Assembly: GCA_041749475.1 (NCBI GenBank)
Contig: JBGTBD010000004.1
Coordinates: 6,532 to 70,531 of the forward strand
DNA: 64,000 bases
Direction: 5' to 3'
DNA from: JBGTBD01 sp041749475
GTDB taxonomy: Bacteria > Pseudomonadota > Alphaproteobacteria > Rickettsiales > UBA998
This document shows positions 1-7,105 of this stretch, one piece after another. Below the pieces are notes generated by a model, which searched no databases, had not been told where the DNA came from, and saw only the letters and a program-made list of their open reading frames with translations. Position 1 is the stretch's first letter. The number at the start of each line of letters is the position of its first letter. Both the position numbers and the translations under genes were made by a program.

Positions 1-77
1 TGCGCGTAGGGATTCCCCTGACGCTGATTATGTGGGCGGCGTATTCGCTATTGTTGCCGCACTTCTTTCCGTTGTAA
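1..77 (+). CDS. C-terminal end of a membrane transporter (partial)
   Basis: Only the last 24 codons lie in the window: reading from base 3, the frame gives a hydrophobic tail (VGIPLTLIMWAAYSLLLPHF and a few more residues) and stops at TAA 75-77. A tail of the form VGIPLTL followed by a short hydrophobic helix and Pro-Leu is typical of the last membrane helix of SLC13/DASS (sodium:sulfate/dicarboxylate symporter) permeases. The family assignment rests on this short piece alone and is tentative. The coding sense is supported by the clean stop and by the abrupt change to AT-rich sequence after it. Confidence 0.5.
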   Translation, partial: RVGIPLTLIMWAAYSLLLPHFFPL

Positions 78-148
78 AAAAATATAATTTTACTAATTTA
101 AATTAATTGGTAATCTGCTTTTTTATGTTGACATAATAACGAGATACT

Positions 149-613
149 ATGCAAGAAACTGATAAAAACGATTTTGCACTTTCGGATACTAAGCCGCTAA
201 TTCGTGTAATTAAATTTGGCGTTCTCTTAGTAGTTGCTGTCTTGGTATTTGTAGTTGCCAATACGCTCACAGATCCGTTGCTACGAGACGAGTGGTATAA
301 TGCTTCTGCTAAGGCATGGGTGGTTCCTTTTATACCTTATGTATTTATGTTTGGAACCCTTTATGTTTCTGTGGCAACTATCGTTTATATCTTTAGTAGT
401 ATTAGGCGCAAAAAATTGAAACCACATCTCGGTATATTTTATAAAGCGCTAAAAATATGTTGTATTGCAGGGGTATTTTTTACACTTGTAAAAAGCGACG
501 ACTTTACCGTTCAAAACAATTCAATAATTTTAGATGAACCGCTTTTTTATTGTGCTGACTATAATACTCAAGGAAAACTTATTGCCTCGCAACAAGCTGG
601 GTACTGTCCTTGA
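149..613 (+). CDS. Hypothetical AT-rich membrane protein, 154 aa
   Basis: I do not recognise this protein. Two hydrophobic segments are visible, at about residues 23-42 (a Val/Leu-rich stretch beginning IKFGVLLVVAVLVF) and 62-83, followed by a basic IRRKK patch and a third weaker segment near 99-112. This suggests a small inner-membrane protein with a polar C-terminal tail that carries two Cys. Codon use is strikingly AT-rich compared with the genes from 1.7 kb onward, which suggests recent acquisition. It lies between a transporter end and an equally AT-rich gene, on the 3' side of tRNA-Ser. The ATG has only a weak Shine-Dalgarno sequence (cgaga). Confidence 0.6.
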   Translation: MQETDKNDFALSDTKPLIRVIKFGVLLVVAVLVFVVANTLTDPLLRDEWYNASAKAWVVPFIPYVFMFGTLYVSVATIVYIFSSIRRKKLKPHLGIFYKALKICCIAGVFFTLVKSDDFTVQNNSIILDEPLFYCADYNTQGKLIASQQAGYCP

Positions 614-633
614 ATATAATAAAATTCGTAAAT

Positions 634-1305
634 TTATTTACATGCAATATTCCACTTAATGGGATAATCGGTATTTATTTTATAAAGTAAATACTCGCCA
701 TTATTATCGCTTGCGCTGGTAATAATTGAAATATATTCAAACCCATGATCTGGACGTAAGCTTTCCCGGATAAACCCAAACATTTTTTTTGGATCTGGCT
801 CCAAGTTTATATTTACATATATCAGTAATTCGTAATGATTAATATCAACGTTTTTAGAGAGATGTTTTAATAGTTTTGCCGTTTTTTTAATGATGCTTTT
901 AACTACCGTATTCGCACACTGCAATTCGACGCTATTTCCTGCACCCATGCCTCCAATGCCATTGTATATTTTTGCATCATGTAATTCCCCAGTCTCATAT
1001 AAAAGAGTTAGATGCTGCTGGTAATTCTCTTCTGTGGCTTCCGTTACTTCAAGCCCAATAACTCCCCGGGGAGAAACAATCCGAAAGTCAGGGAATTCAC
1101 CTTCTTGTACTTGTATAACTTCTAAAGGAAAAGAAAGCCTTTGGCTGCATGATGGCATTCGCAAGTATCGCTCCAGACAGTATATCTCTTTCTTAATTTG
1201 TCGCTCTTTATGGCGTTTTTCTTCTCGTGCAGGAACTTCGTTTTTTAAAGCATTAAAAAATGCCATCATTTCGGTTTTTGAGTAAAATATTTCTTGTAAG
1301 CGCAT
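634..1305 (-). CDS. Hypothetical protein with PD-(D/E)XK-nuclease-like motif, 223 aa
   Basis: Unknown function. Residues 1-50 are charged and helical. From about residue 60 there is a beta-rich block with a PDF motif, then roughly ten residues later GLEVTEA. The pattern PDF...GLEVTE resembles the core strand pair of PD-(D/E)XK nuclease-fold proteins, in which the Asp and Glu bind metal. The usual Lys is replaced by Thr here, so catalytic activity is uncertain. No helicase or methylase neighbour is present. Codon use is AT-rich like the gene at 149-613 and unlike the rest of the window. The gene starts 42 bases from the 3' end of tRNA-Ser, a common insertion point for acquired DNA. Defence or mobile-element functions are possible but not shown. 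Confidence 0.6.
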   Translation of the reverse strand: MRLQEIFYSKTEMMAFFNALKNEVPAREEKRHKERQIKKEIYCLERYLRMPSCSQRLSFPLEVIQVQEGEFPDFRIVSPRGVIGLEVTEATEENYQQHLTLLYETGELHDAKIYNGIGGMGAGNSVELQCANTVVKSIIKKTAKLLKHLSKNVDINHYELLIYVNINLEPDPKKMFGFIRESLRPDHGFEYISIITSASDNNGEYLLYKINTDYPIKWNIACK

Positions 1306-1346
1306 TTTTTAAAACTTTTGACACTTCTGAGCCTAGGGGAAAAAAA

Positions 1347-1438
1347 TGGAGGAGCGGAGAGGATTCGAACCTCCGATACGGTATAAGCCGTATAACGGTT
1401 TAGCAAACCGCCGCCTTCAGCCACTCGGCCACCGCTCC
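1347..1438 (-). tRNA. tRNA-Ser (anticodon GCT)
   Basis: The minus strand reads GGAGCGG (acceptor) ... CCGCTCC, pairing over 7 bp, then a T discriminator and an encoded CCA (1347-1349). The anticodon arm GCGGT-TTGCTAA-ACCGT carries anticodon GCT. A long variable arm (TTATACGGCTTATAAGCCGTATC region) forms the extra hairpin typical of serine tRNAs, and the T arm has the GGTTCGAATCC loop. Length is 92 bases with CCA. The T discriminator is unusual for tRNA-Ser (G is usual). The 3' end faces the AT-rich genes at 149-1305. Confidence 0.96.
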
Positions 1439-1717
1439 ACACATATCGCCTCCAGCGGCTGGGCTGAAAGGCGTCTTGCCGGGGCTGCATCAGCCAAGCG
1501 GCAAGTTCCCCCTTAATGCAGGAGGAGGGCCGTTCAGTCAAGCGCAAGATGGCACGCAGCGACAAACCCACTGCTCCTGCCTTCTTCCAAACCTCCAAAC
1601 CTCAAATCCTCTAAACCTCTCCCCACCCCTGAAAATCCGGCGATTATGGGCGACACACAAGAATTCCATTGAAAATTCCTCCCGGTTTGACATGGTACGC
1701 CCGATAAGGAACCCCGC

Positions 1718-2530
1718 ATGTTCAGAAAAGCCCCGCCTGCCGCCGAACCCCAGACCCCACCCGCCGAAAAGCCTGCGAAACCGGTAAAGCCGTGGGACGA
1801 TACGTTCCGCACCATCATCTACGCCGTACTGCTGGCGATGATCTTCCGCAGCTTCCTGTTCGAGCCGTTCCACATCCCCTCCGGCTCCATGAAAAATACG
1901 CTGCTGGTCGGCGATTACCTGTTCGTGTCCAAATTCTCCTACGGCTACAGCCGCTATTCCTTCCCCTACGGCGCGAAACTGTTCGATGGCCGCATCATGG
2001 CCAGCGAGCCGGAGCGGGGGGACATCATCGTCTTCCGCCTGCCCACCAACCCGAGGATCGACTATATCAAACGCCTGATAGGGCTTCCCGGCGACAAGAT
2101 TCAGGTCATCGACGGTGCACTCCACATCAACGGCAAGATGGTCACCCGCAAATTCATCCAGACCCTCTATTTCGACGTGCTGGATGACGGCAAACCCCGT
2201 CAGGTGGACGAGTATCAGGAAACGCTCGACAGCGGGAAGACCTACCACACGTTGGACATGGCGATGATCTCCCCCGATGCCAGCGGCTTCACGCCGGACA
2301 ATACAGCGATTTACACCGTGCCGGACGGCCATTATTTCATGATGGGCGATAACCGCGATAATTCCACCGACAGTCGTTTCATGAACGATGTCGGCTTCGT
2401 GCCAGAGGAAAACCTGATTGGCCGGGCCGAACTCATCCTCTTCTCCGTCGGCGATAACGCACATTTCTGGGAAATCTGGAAATGGCCCTTCGCCATCCGT
2501 GGTGACCGCTTCTTCACCGCATTGAATTGA
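1718..2530 (+). CDS. lepB: Signal peptidase I
   Basis: Type I leader peptidase, 270 residues, cleaving signal peptides from Sec/Tat-exported proteins at the periplasmic face. A Pro-rich cytoplasmic leader (1-29) is followed by a single membrane anchor (about 30-48). The family boxes are all present: IPSGSM with nucleophile Ser57, YIKRLIGLPGD with general base Lys118, and the C-terminal GDNRDNSTDSR box. The start has a good AAGGA Shine-Dalgarno eight bases upstream. The stop lies one base before the rnc start, so the two are co-transcribed and probably translationally coupled, continuing towards era as in many Proteobacteria. Confidence 0.97.
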   Translation: MFRKAPPAAEPQTPPAEKPAKPVKPWDDTFRTIIYAVLLAMIFRSFLFEPFHIPSGSMKNTLLVGDYLFVSKFSYGYSRYSFPYGAKLFDGRIMASEPERGDIIVFRLPTNPRIDYIKRLIGLPGDKIQVIDGALHINGKMVTRKFIQTLYFDVLDDGKPRQVDEYQETLDSGKTYHTLDMAMISPDASGFTPDNTAIYTVPDGHYFMMGDNRDNSTDSRFMNDVGFVPEENLIGRAELILFSVGDNAHFWEIWKWPFAIRGDRFFTALN

Positions 2531-2531
2531 T

Positions 2532-3173
2532 ATGCCGACGATGGATTATCAGTTCAGGAATGAAGCGCTGAAAACAGCCGCCTTCACCCATCGCAGTTCC
2601 GGCCACCCGATCAATAATCAGCGGCTGGAATTCTTAGGCGACCGCGTCATCGGCCTCGTCGTCGCCGAACTCCTCTACACCCGTTTCCCCGGCGAGTCCG
2701 AAGGCGAACTCGCGCGCCGTCATGCCGGGCTCGTCTGCCGTGACACATTGGTCGCCATCGCCATCTCCCTCGACTTGGGCGCCGCGCTCATCCTCTCCCC
2801 CTCGGAAGAGACCGAAGGCCGCACCACCCCCTCCAATCTGGAGGACGCGTGCGAAGCCTTGATCGGCGCGATTTATTTGGATGGCGGATATGACGCCGCG
2901 AAGGAAGTCGTCATCGACCTGTGGACGCCTCTCTTACAAGCCCATATGGACCCGCCCAAGGATGCCAAGACCAGCCTACAGGAATGGCTGCAAGCCCGCA
3001 GCGCGCCCTTGCCCGTCTACACCGAACTCTCCCGCAAAGGCCCCGACCACGCGCCGTATTTCCTGATGGAAGCCGAAGGCGCAGGCAAGAAGGCGACGGG
3101 GGAGGGGAATTCAAAACGCGTGGCGGAACAGGTGGCGGCACTGGCGTTGTTGGAGTTGCTGAGCCGCACATAG
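2532..3173 (+). CDS. rnc: Ribonuclease III
   Basis: Double-strand-specific RNase of 213 residues, processing rRNA and structured mRNAs. The N-terminal endonuclease domain has the signature RLEFLGD (Glu33, Asp37) and LEDACEALIGAIYLDGG with Asp105 and Glu108, which correspond to the four metal-binding acids. The glutamate that usually precedes RLEFLGD is Gln30 here. The C-terminal double-stranded RNA-binding domain starts near DAKTSLQEWLQA (about 140) and ends with the KRVAEQVAALALLELL helix. It begins one base after the lepB stop. A strong inverted repeat follows the stop by 10 bases and may terminate or protect the transcript. Confidence 0.97.
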   Translation: MPTMDYQFRNEALKTAAFTHRSSGHPINNQRLEFLGDRVIGLVVAELLYTRFPGESEGELARRHAGLVCRDTLVAIAISLDLGAALILSPSEETEGRTTPSNLEDACEALIGAIYLDGGYDAAKEVVIDLWTPLLQAHMDPPKDAKTSLQEWLQARSAPLPVYTELSRKGPDHAPYFLMEAEGAGKKATGEGNSKRVAEQVAALALLELLSRT

Positions 3174-3180
3174 TGCTATG

Positions 3181-3253
<73 letters not shown>

Positions 3254-3275
3254 TGGAATTAGAATAGAAAATTAT

Positions 3276-3677
3276 CTAATGAACCCGAGCCGCCCAGCTT
3301 TTCTTCGGCATCTGGCCGGGCAAATCCATTGCGGGCAAAAACGATAATTCCGACGGGCACGCATCCGCCCATTCCAACCCGTGATCGTCCAGTTCGGACG
3401 CAAGCATATCTGGCACTTCGCCTTCCAACTCTTCTTGGCATTCACCTTCCAATGTCTTATGCGATTTGGTCAGCGCGACTTTCTGCAGCACGCTATTGAG
3501 CGCGTCCGGGTGATCGGTATTCCCCGTGAAAAGATATTGGTTCACCGCGTCGATTTCGCACTTGCTGGCGCCCATCGGCGGGCAGTCCTTATCCTGCAAC
3601 AACGCGGTCACGCTCGCTCCGGAATGGGTGGGGGACATGCGGTGCTTGGTCTTGCGGATGGTCGAAAACGGCGTCAT
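3276..3677 (-). CDS. Hypothetical protein, 133 aa
   Basis: No family recognised. Codon use on this strand matches neighbouring real genes (GCG, CTG, GAC, CCG dominate), and the overlapping plus-strand frames do not. The protein is acidic in its second half (a GECQEELEGEVPDM stretch) and contains three cysteines spread over the chain, with no signal peptide or membrane segment. It is probably a soluble cytoplasmic protein. There is no convincing Shine-Dalgarno before the ATG at 3677; an internal ATG at residue 14 is an alternative start. It is divergent from era. Confidence 0.65.
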   Translation of the reverse strand: MTPFSTIRKTKHRMSPTHSGASVTALLQDKDCPPMGASKCEIDAVNQYLFTGNTDHPDALNSVLQKVALTKSHKTLEGECQEELEGEVPDMLASELDDHGLEWADACPSELSFLPAMDLPGQMPKKSWAARVH

Positions 3678-3736
3678 AGGAGTGATTTTGGCGGGATTAT
3701 GTGAAAAATGGATGACAACCCCTTCAAAAAGATACT

Positions 3737-4669
3737 ATGTCTCACAATCTTAACAGAAAGCAGCGCATGAGCACCCCAATGAACCATTGCGGCTATATCG
3801 CCATCATCGGCGCCCCGAATGCCGGGAAATCCACCTTCCTCAATTACGCGGTGGGGCAGAAGATCAGTATCGTCAGCCCCAAGGTACAGACCACACGCCA
3901 TAAGATTCTCGGCGTCCTGACCAAAGAGGGCACGCAGATGCTCTTCCTCGACACTCCCGGCATCTTCAACGCCAAGAAGCGGTTCGAGCAAGCGATGGTC
4001 GGCGCGGCGATGGCGGGCGTCAAGGAAGCGGATATCATCATGCTGATGGTCGATGCGCAGAAGGGAATTTGCGAAGATACCCAACTCATCCTCGACGGAT
4101 TACTCGGCGCAAAGGCCAAAAAAATCCTCGTCATCAACAAGGTCGACGCGGTCGATAAATCCCGCCTGCCGCCACTCGCCAGCGAACTCTTTCAAAGCGG
4201 CCTGTTCGACGCTTGTTTCATGATCTCGCTCGACAAAAAAGACGGCGTGGATGACGTGATGAGCTACCTCAAGGACAACCTCCCCGAAGGCCCGTTCCTG
4301 TTCCCCGAGGATCAACTCACCGACCAGCCCATGCGCGCCATCGCCTCCGAAATCACCCGCGAGCGGCTGTTTTATCTTCTCCGTCAGGAATTGCCTTATT
4401 CCGTAGCCGTCGAAACCGAGAACTGGGAAGAGAAGAACGACGGCAGCGTCAAAATCCAGCAGGTCATCTACGTCGAGACCGAAAGCCAGAAGAAGATCGT
4501 CCTCGGTGCCAAAGGCGCAATGCTCAAAAAAGTCGGCGAACAATCCCGCCTCGAACTAGGCCGCATGCTGGAACGCAAAGTCCACCTGTTCCTGTTCGTC
4601 AAAGTCAAAGAAGACTGGAAAGACCGTAAGGAATTCTTCGAGGCGATGAATTTAGAGTTTAAGAACTAA
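3737..4669 (+). CDS. era: GTPase Era
   Basis: Ribosome-assembly GTPase that binds 16S rRNA near the 3' end. The GTPase domain shows G1 GAPNAGKS, a TTRHK switch I region, G3 DTPGIF and G4 NKVD. The C-terminal KH RNA-binding domain is seen around YVETESQKKIVLGAKGAMLK. Family length is about 300 residues. The first ATG (3737) gives 310 residues; an ATG at 3767 (MSTPMNH) fits usual Era N-termini better and has gaaag upstream, so the true protein may be 300 residues. It is separated from lepB-rnc by a minus-strand unknown gene. Confidence 0.96.
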   Translation: MSHNLNRKQRMSTPMNHCGYIAIIGAPNAGKSTFLNYAVGQKISIVSPKVQTTRHKILGVLTKEGTQMLFLDTPGIFNAKKRFEQAMVGAAMAGVKEADIIMLMVDAQKGICEDTQLILDGLLGAKAKKILVINKVDAVDKSRLPPLASELFQSGLFDACFMISLDKKDGVDDVMSYLKDNLPEGPFLFPEDQLTDQPMRAIASEITRERLFYLLRQELPYSVAVETENWEEKNDGSVKIQQVIYVETESQKKIVLGAKGAMLKKVGEQSRLELGRMLERKVHLFLFVKVKEDWKDRKEFFEAMNLEFKN

Positions 4670-4671
4670 CT

Positions 4672-4740
4672 GTTATGCCGTCTTTATGACGGCATCCGGT
4701 TCTCAAAGCGCACCAGACCCCGTCATGAAGACGGGGCGAC
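4672..4740. repeat. Dispersed palindromic repeat, family B (copy 1)
   Basis: Two tandem hairpins: gccgtc-tttat-gacggc, then ccccgtc-atga-agacgggg. The same pair, in the same order and with the same ccggt..ccaga linker, recurs at 58960-59020. It immediately follows era and probably ends its transcript. Confidence 0.85.
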
Positions 4741-4749
4741 ACCAATACT

Positions 4750-4805
4750 GTCACCCTGAACTTGTTTCAGGGTCCATCTGGATGCTGAAACAAGTTCAGC
4801 ATGAC
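4750..4805. repeat. Dispersed palindromic repeat, family C (copy 1)
   Basis: Inverted repeat with left arm gtcaccctgaacttgtttca and right arm ctgaaacaagttcagcatga, each able to fold on the gaacttgttt core. Further copies lie at 41149-41217 and, degenerate, at 58093-58151. It is found only between genes. Confidence 0.88.
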
Positions 4806-4819
4806 GAATATAAAAAAAT

Positions 4820-5434
4820 TTAAGCCGCTCTTGGGAAATTCAGCAGTTTCTTCTCATACAGCGCACTCAGTAAATCCTGCACCGGCAGCCCGAAAATCAC
4901 ATCATCCCGCCCGGTGACGGAGGCGAAGAGGTGCTTGCCGTGCGCTTCATAGAAGTAGGAGCCGCAAGCCGATAACGGCTTGTCCAGTTTCAGATACGCG
5001 GTGATCTCTTCCGGGGAGAGATTCCGCATCGTCAATTCCGCTTCCTTCACGCAGGAGAAGATACATTCATTCTGGTGATAGAGCGCCATCGCGGTGATTT
5101 GTTTATGCGTCTTGCCGGAGAGCCGTTCCAACTGGCGTGCCGCGCGTTCTTCCGTAACCGGTTTGCCCAGCACTTCCCCTTCCAGCACGCAGACTTGGTC
5201 TGCGCCGATGACGAGCCAACCGGGGTGGATGGCATTGACGCTAGCTGCTTTCGCGCGAGCCAGTTCCAGCGAGAGCTGTTCCGGTTTCAACGAGCGGAGT
5301 TCCTTTTTCAGCACATCTTCATCCACCTTCGGGATAAGGACGGTAAAGGAAAGCCCCGCTTTACGCATGAGGGATTCACGAATAGCCGAGGAGGAGGCCA
5401 GCACGAGAAGGGAGGAGGTGACGAATTTAGACAC
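4820..5434 (-). CDS. Maf-family nucleoside triphosphate pyrophosphatase
   Basis: Maf/YceF-type house-cleaning pyrophosphatase, 204 residues, hydrolysing non-canonical or methylated nucleoside triphosphates to monophosphates. The N-terminal LVLASSSAIRESLMRKAG is the family's nucleotide-binding segment, followed by VDED and VIGADQVCVLEGEVLGKP. The exact substrate cannot be read from sequence. It starts with GTG at 5434, chosen because AAGGA lies five to six bases upstream. It lies 8 bases downstream of folE on the same strand, so the two probably form an operon. Confidence 0.9.
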   Translation of the reverse strand: MSKFVTSSLLVLASSSAIRESLMRKAGLSFTVLIPKVDEDVLKKELRSLKPEQLSLELARAKAASVNAIHPGWLVIGADQVCVLEGEVLGKPVTEERAARQLERLSGKTHKQITAMALYHQNECIFSCVKEAELTMRNLSPEEITAYLKLDKPLSACGSYFYEAHGKHLFASVTGRDDVIFGLPVQDLLSALYEKKLLNFPRAA

Positions 5435-5442
5435 TGTTTTCC

Positions 5443-6072
5443 TTAAAAGACCATTTTACCGATGGACGGCGAAGCGATCAGGTTCATGAATTCCTGCCGG
5501 GTCCTGGGGTCGGACTTGAAGAGTCCATGCAGCCGGCTGGTAATGGTGGTTGTATCGGGCTTATGCACGCCGCGCGTGGTCATGCATTGATGTGCCGCGT
5601 CGATGACAACGGCGACGCCTTTGGGTTTCAACGTCTTCTGCAACGTGTCTGCTATCTGCGCCGTCATCGTCTCCTGCGTCTGCAGGCGCTTGGCGTAAAT
5701 ATCGAGCAGCCGAGCCAGCTTACTGATGCCGACTACGCGTTTGTCGGGGATATACGCAATATGCGCCACGCCGATGATAGGCGCCATGTGATGCTCGCAA
5801 TGCGATTCGAACCGCATATTTTTCAGTAGCACCATCTCATCGTAATCCTCGATTTCCTCAAACGTCTTGGCGAGGATGGCTTCGGGGTCTTCTTCATAGC
5901 CGATGAAATATTCTTTATACGCATTCACCACGCGCTTAGGCGTCTCCAGCAAACCTTCGCGCTTCGGATCATCCCCCGCCCATGCGAGGAGGGTGCGGAC
6001 GGCTTCTTCAGCCTGATCACGGGTAGGGCGTTTCGTCACGAGATTCATGTCCTTGGGCGCGGGTTTTATCAT
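5443..6072 (-). CDS. folE: GTP cyclohydrolase I
   Basis: Converts GTP to 7,8-dihydroneopterin triphosphate, the first step of tetrahydrofolate (and queuosine precursor) synthesis. The 209-residue chain has the zinc/active-site motif ESHCEHHMAPIIG, the catalytic region GISKLARLLDIYAKRLQTQE, and the C-terminal AHQCMTTRGV with the third zinc ligand Cys. Type IA, full length. It is upstream of maf in one operon and distant from the other folate genes at 19-25 kb, which supply the later steps. Confidence 0.97.
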   Translation of the reverse strand: MIKPAPKDMNLVTKRPTRDQAEEAVRTLLAWAGDDPKREGLLETPKRVVNAYKEYFIGYEEDPEAILAKTFEEIEDYDEMVLLKNMRFESHCEHHMAPIIGVAHIAYIPDKRVVGISKLARLLDIYAKRLQTQETMTAQIADTLQKTLKPKGVAVVIDAAHQCMTTRGVHKPDTTTITSRLHGLFKSDPRTRQEFMNLIASPSIGKMVF

Positions 6073-6144
6073 GATGGGTGCTTTCTAGCGTTCTTTGGCC
6101 GTTTATGGCAAGGATTTTCGTTATTTTGTCCTAGCGCTATAGAA

Positions 6145-6282
6145 ATCCCCTCGCCCTAAAGGGAGAGGGTTGCGCAGGCTTGGCTTACCGTAAGGAAAGC
6201 ATAGCCGTAGCTGGGTGAGGGGAGGGGGTAGCCCTCACCCGCCCGGCGTTGCCGACCGACCTCTCCCGGTGGGAGAGGTGAG
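6145..6282. repeat. Intergenic inverted repeat, family D
   Basis: About 138 bases with ccctcgccctaaagggagaggg at one end and ctctcccggtgggagaggtgag at the other. Each end is a hairpin, with a third gggtgagggg...cctcaccc pairing in the middle. It fills the space between folE and the gene at 6284-6619 and ends two bases from that gene's stop. Only one copy was found in this window. Confidence 0.7.
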
Positions 6283-6283
6283 G

Positions 6284-6619
6284 CTATCGTTCAATGCCCC
6301 TGTTTAACTCCAATGCCCTTCTTTGTTCTTGTTCGCGAAGGCGGGGCATATCACGCAAAAGCGCCTCATGCGCTAAGCGTATGTGCTCAAGCATCTGCCT
6401 ATCTAATTCTTCTAATGTTCTGCGACCCTCTTCACCAAGTTCATGTAGTCGCTTTCTGGCCAGCTCCAAATCCTGCTGGAGTGGGTCTGGATTAAAGAAT
6501 CGGTCAAAAACTGTATCCAAACGAGAACTTCCTGTATCCCCCCCAGGAGATACTGGTTGTGGTGTTGGCTGAGCAATGGGCCGGGGAAGCTCTTCCTTTT
6601 TACGCCATATTTTAAACAT
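6284..6619 (-). CDS. Hypothetical coiled-coil protein, 111 aa
   Basis: No family recognised. The N-terminus is basic (MFKIWRKKEE), then comes a Pro/Gln-rich linker (residues 11-30), then a long amphipathic, highly charged helix (about 45-111) rich in Leu, Glu and Arg that should form a coiled coil. There is no signal peptide. The gene is real: TAAGGAG sits upstream of the ATG at optimal distance, and codon use on this strand is coherent. It stands alone between folE and hisI, divergent from hisI. Confidence 0.75.
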   Translation of the reverse strand: MFKIWRKKEELPRPIAQPTPQPVSPGGDTGSSRLDTVFDRFFNPDPLQQDLELARKRLHELGEEGRRTLEELDRQMLEHIRLAHEALLRDMPRLREQEQRRALELNRGIER

Positions 6620-6683
6620 ATATAATGCTCCTTAGAATTAGGTTTTACTCTATCCACAATATATGACAGAATAATGACCCTTT

Positions 6684-7049
6684 ATGAGCAAACACGAATT
6701 CATCAACCAATTGAAATTGAACGCGGATGGGCTGATACCTGCCGTGGCGCAGCAGTATGACTCCAAGGAAGTGCTGATGATGGCTTGGATGAGCCGTGAA
6801 GCCATTGAAAAAACACTGGAAACGGGCGATGTCCACTATTGGTCACGCTCCCGCAATGCGTTATGGAAGAAGGGCGAGACCTCTTCAAACACGCAGAAAC
6901 TGCGGGAAATCCGGGTGGATTGCGATGGTGACACCTTGCTTCTTTTAATTGACCAAACTGGCCCGGCGTGCCATACCAAACGCCCCTCCTGCTTCTATTC
7001 ACGGGTAGATGAGGACGGGCTGACGATTTTAACCGAACCTGTGAAGTAG
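6684..7049 (+). CDS. hisI: Phosphoribosyl-AMP cyclohydrolase
   Basis: Third step of histidine biosynthesis, opening the purine ring of PR-AMP. At 121 residues it is the stand-alone HisI form without a fused HisE domain. Signature motifs are VHYWSRSRNALWKKGETS, the metal-binding Asp cluster DCDGD, and the zinc cysteines in GPACHTKRPSCFY. No other his gene is nearby, so in this genome the pathway is at least partly dispersed. The next gene, metE, follows after 56 bases that contain a strong hairpin. Confidence 0.96.
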   Translation: MSKHEFINQLKLNADGLIPAVAQQYDSKEVLMMAWMSREAIEKTLETGDVHYWSRSRNALWKKGETSSNTQKLREIRVDCDGDTLLLLIDQTGPACHTKRPSCFYSRVDEDGLTILTEPVK

Positions 7050-7052
7050 CCT

Positions 7053-7083
7053 GCCGATGGTGACCAGACGTCACCCGCACGGC
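7053..7083 (+). promoter_or_regulatory. Stem-loop in the metE leader
   Basis: A perfect 6-bp stem GGTGAC-cagac-GTCACC (7059-7075) is enclosed by a second GCCG/CGGC pairing (7053-7056 with 7080-7083). It lies 11 bases before the metE Shine-Dalgarno AAGGA (7094-7098). It has no T tract, so it is unlikely to be a simple hisI terminator. It could be an RNA control element or a dyad operator. I do not recognise it as a known riboswitch. Confidence 0.5.
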
Positions 7084-7105
7084 GAATCAAACAAAGGAAA
7101 ACACT

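Noticed and set aside
1687..1717. TTGACA as a -35 box for lepB
   Set aside because: No acceptable -10 element lies 16-18 bases downstream before the start codon.
1538..2464. 308-residue open frame on the minus strand
   Set aside because: Antisense to lepB and its leader; no start signal, and lepB has all catalytic boxes.
7050..7105. Cobalamin riboswitch before metE
   Set aside because: The hisI-metE gap is only 56 bases, far too short for a cobalamin riboswitch; only a hairpin is present.
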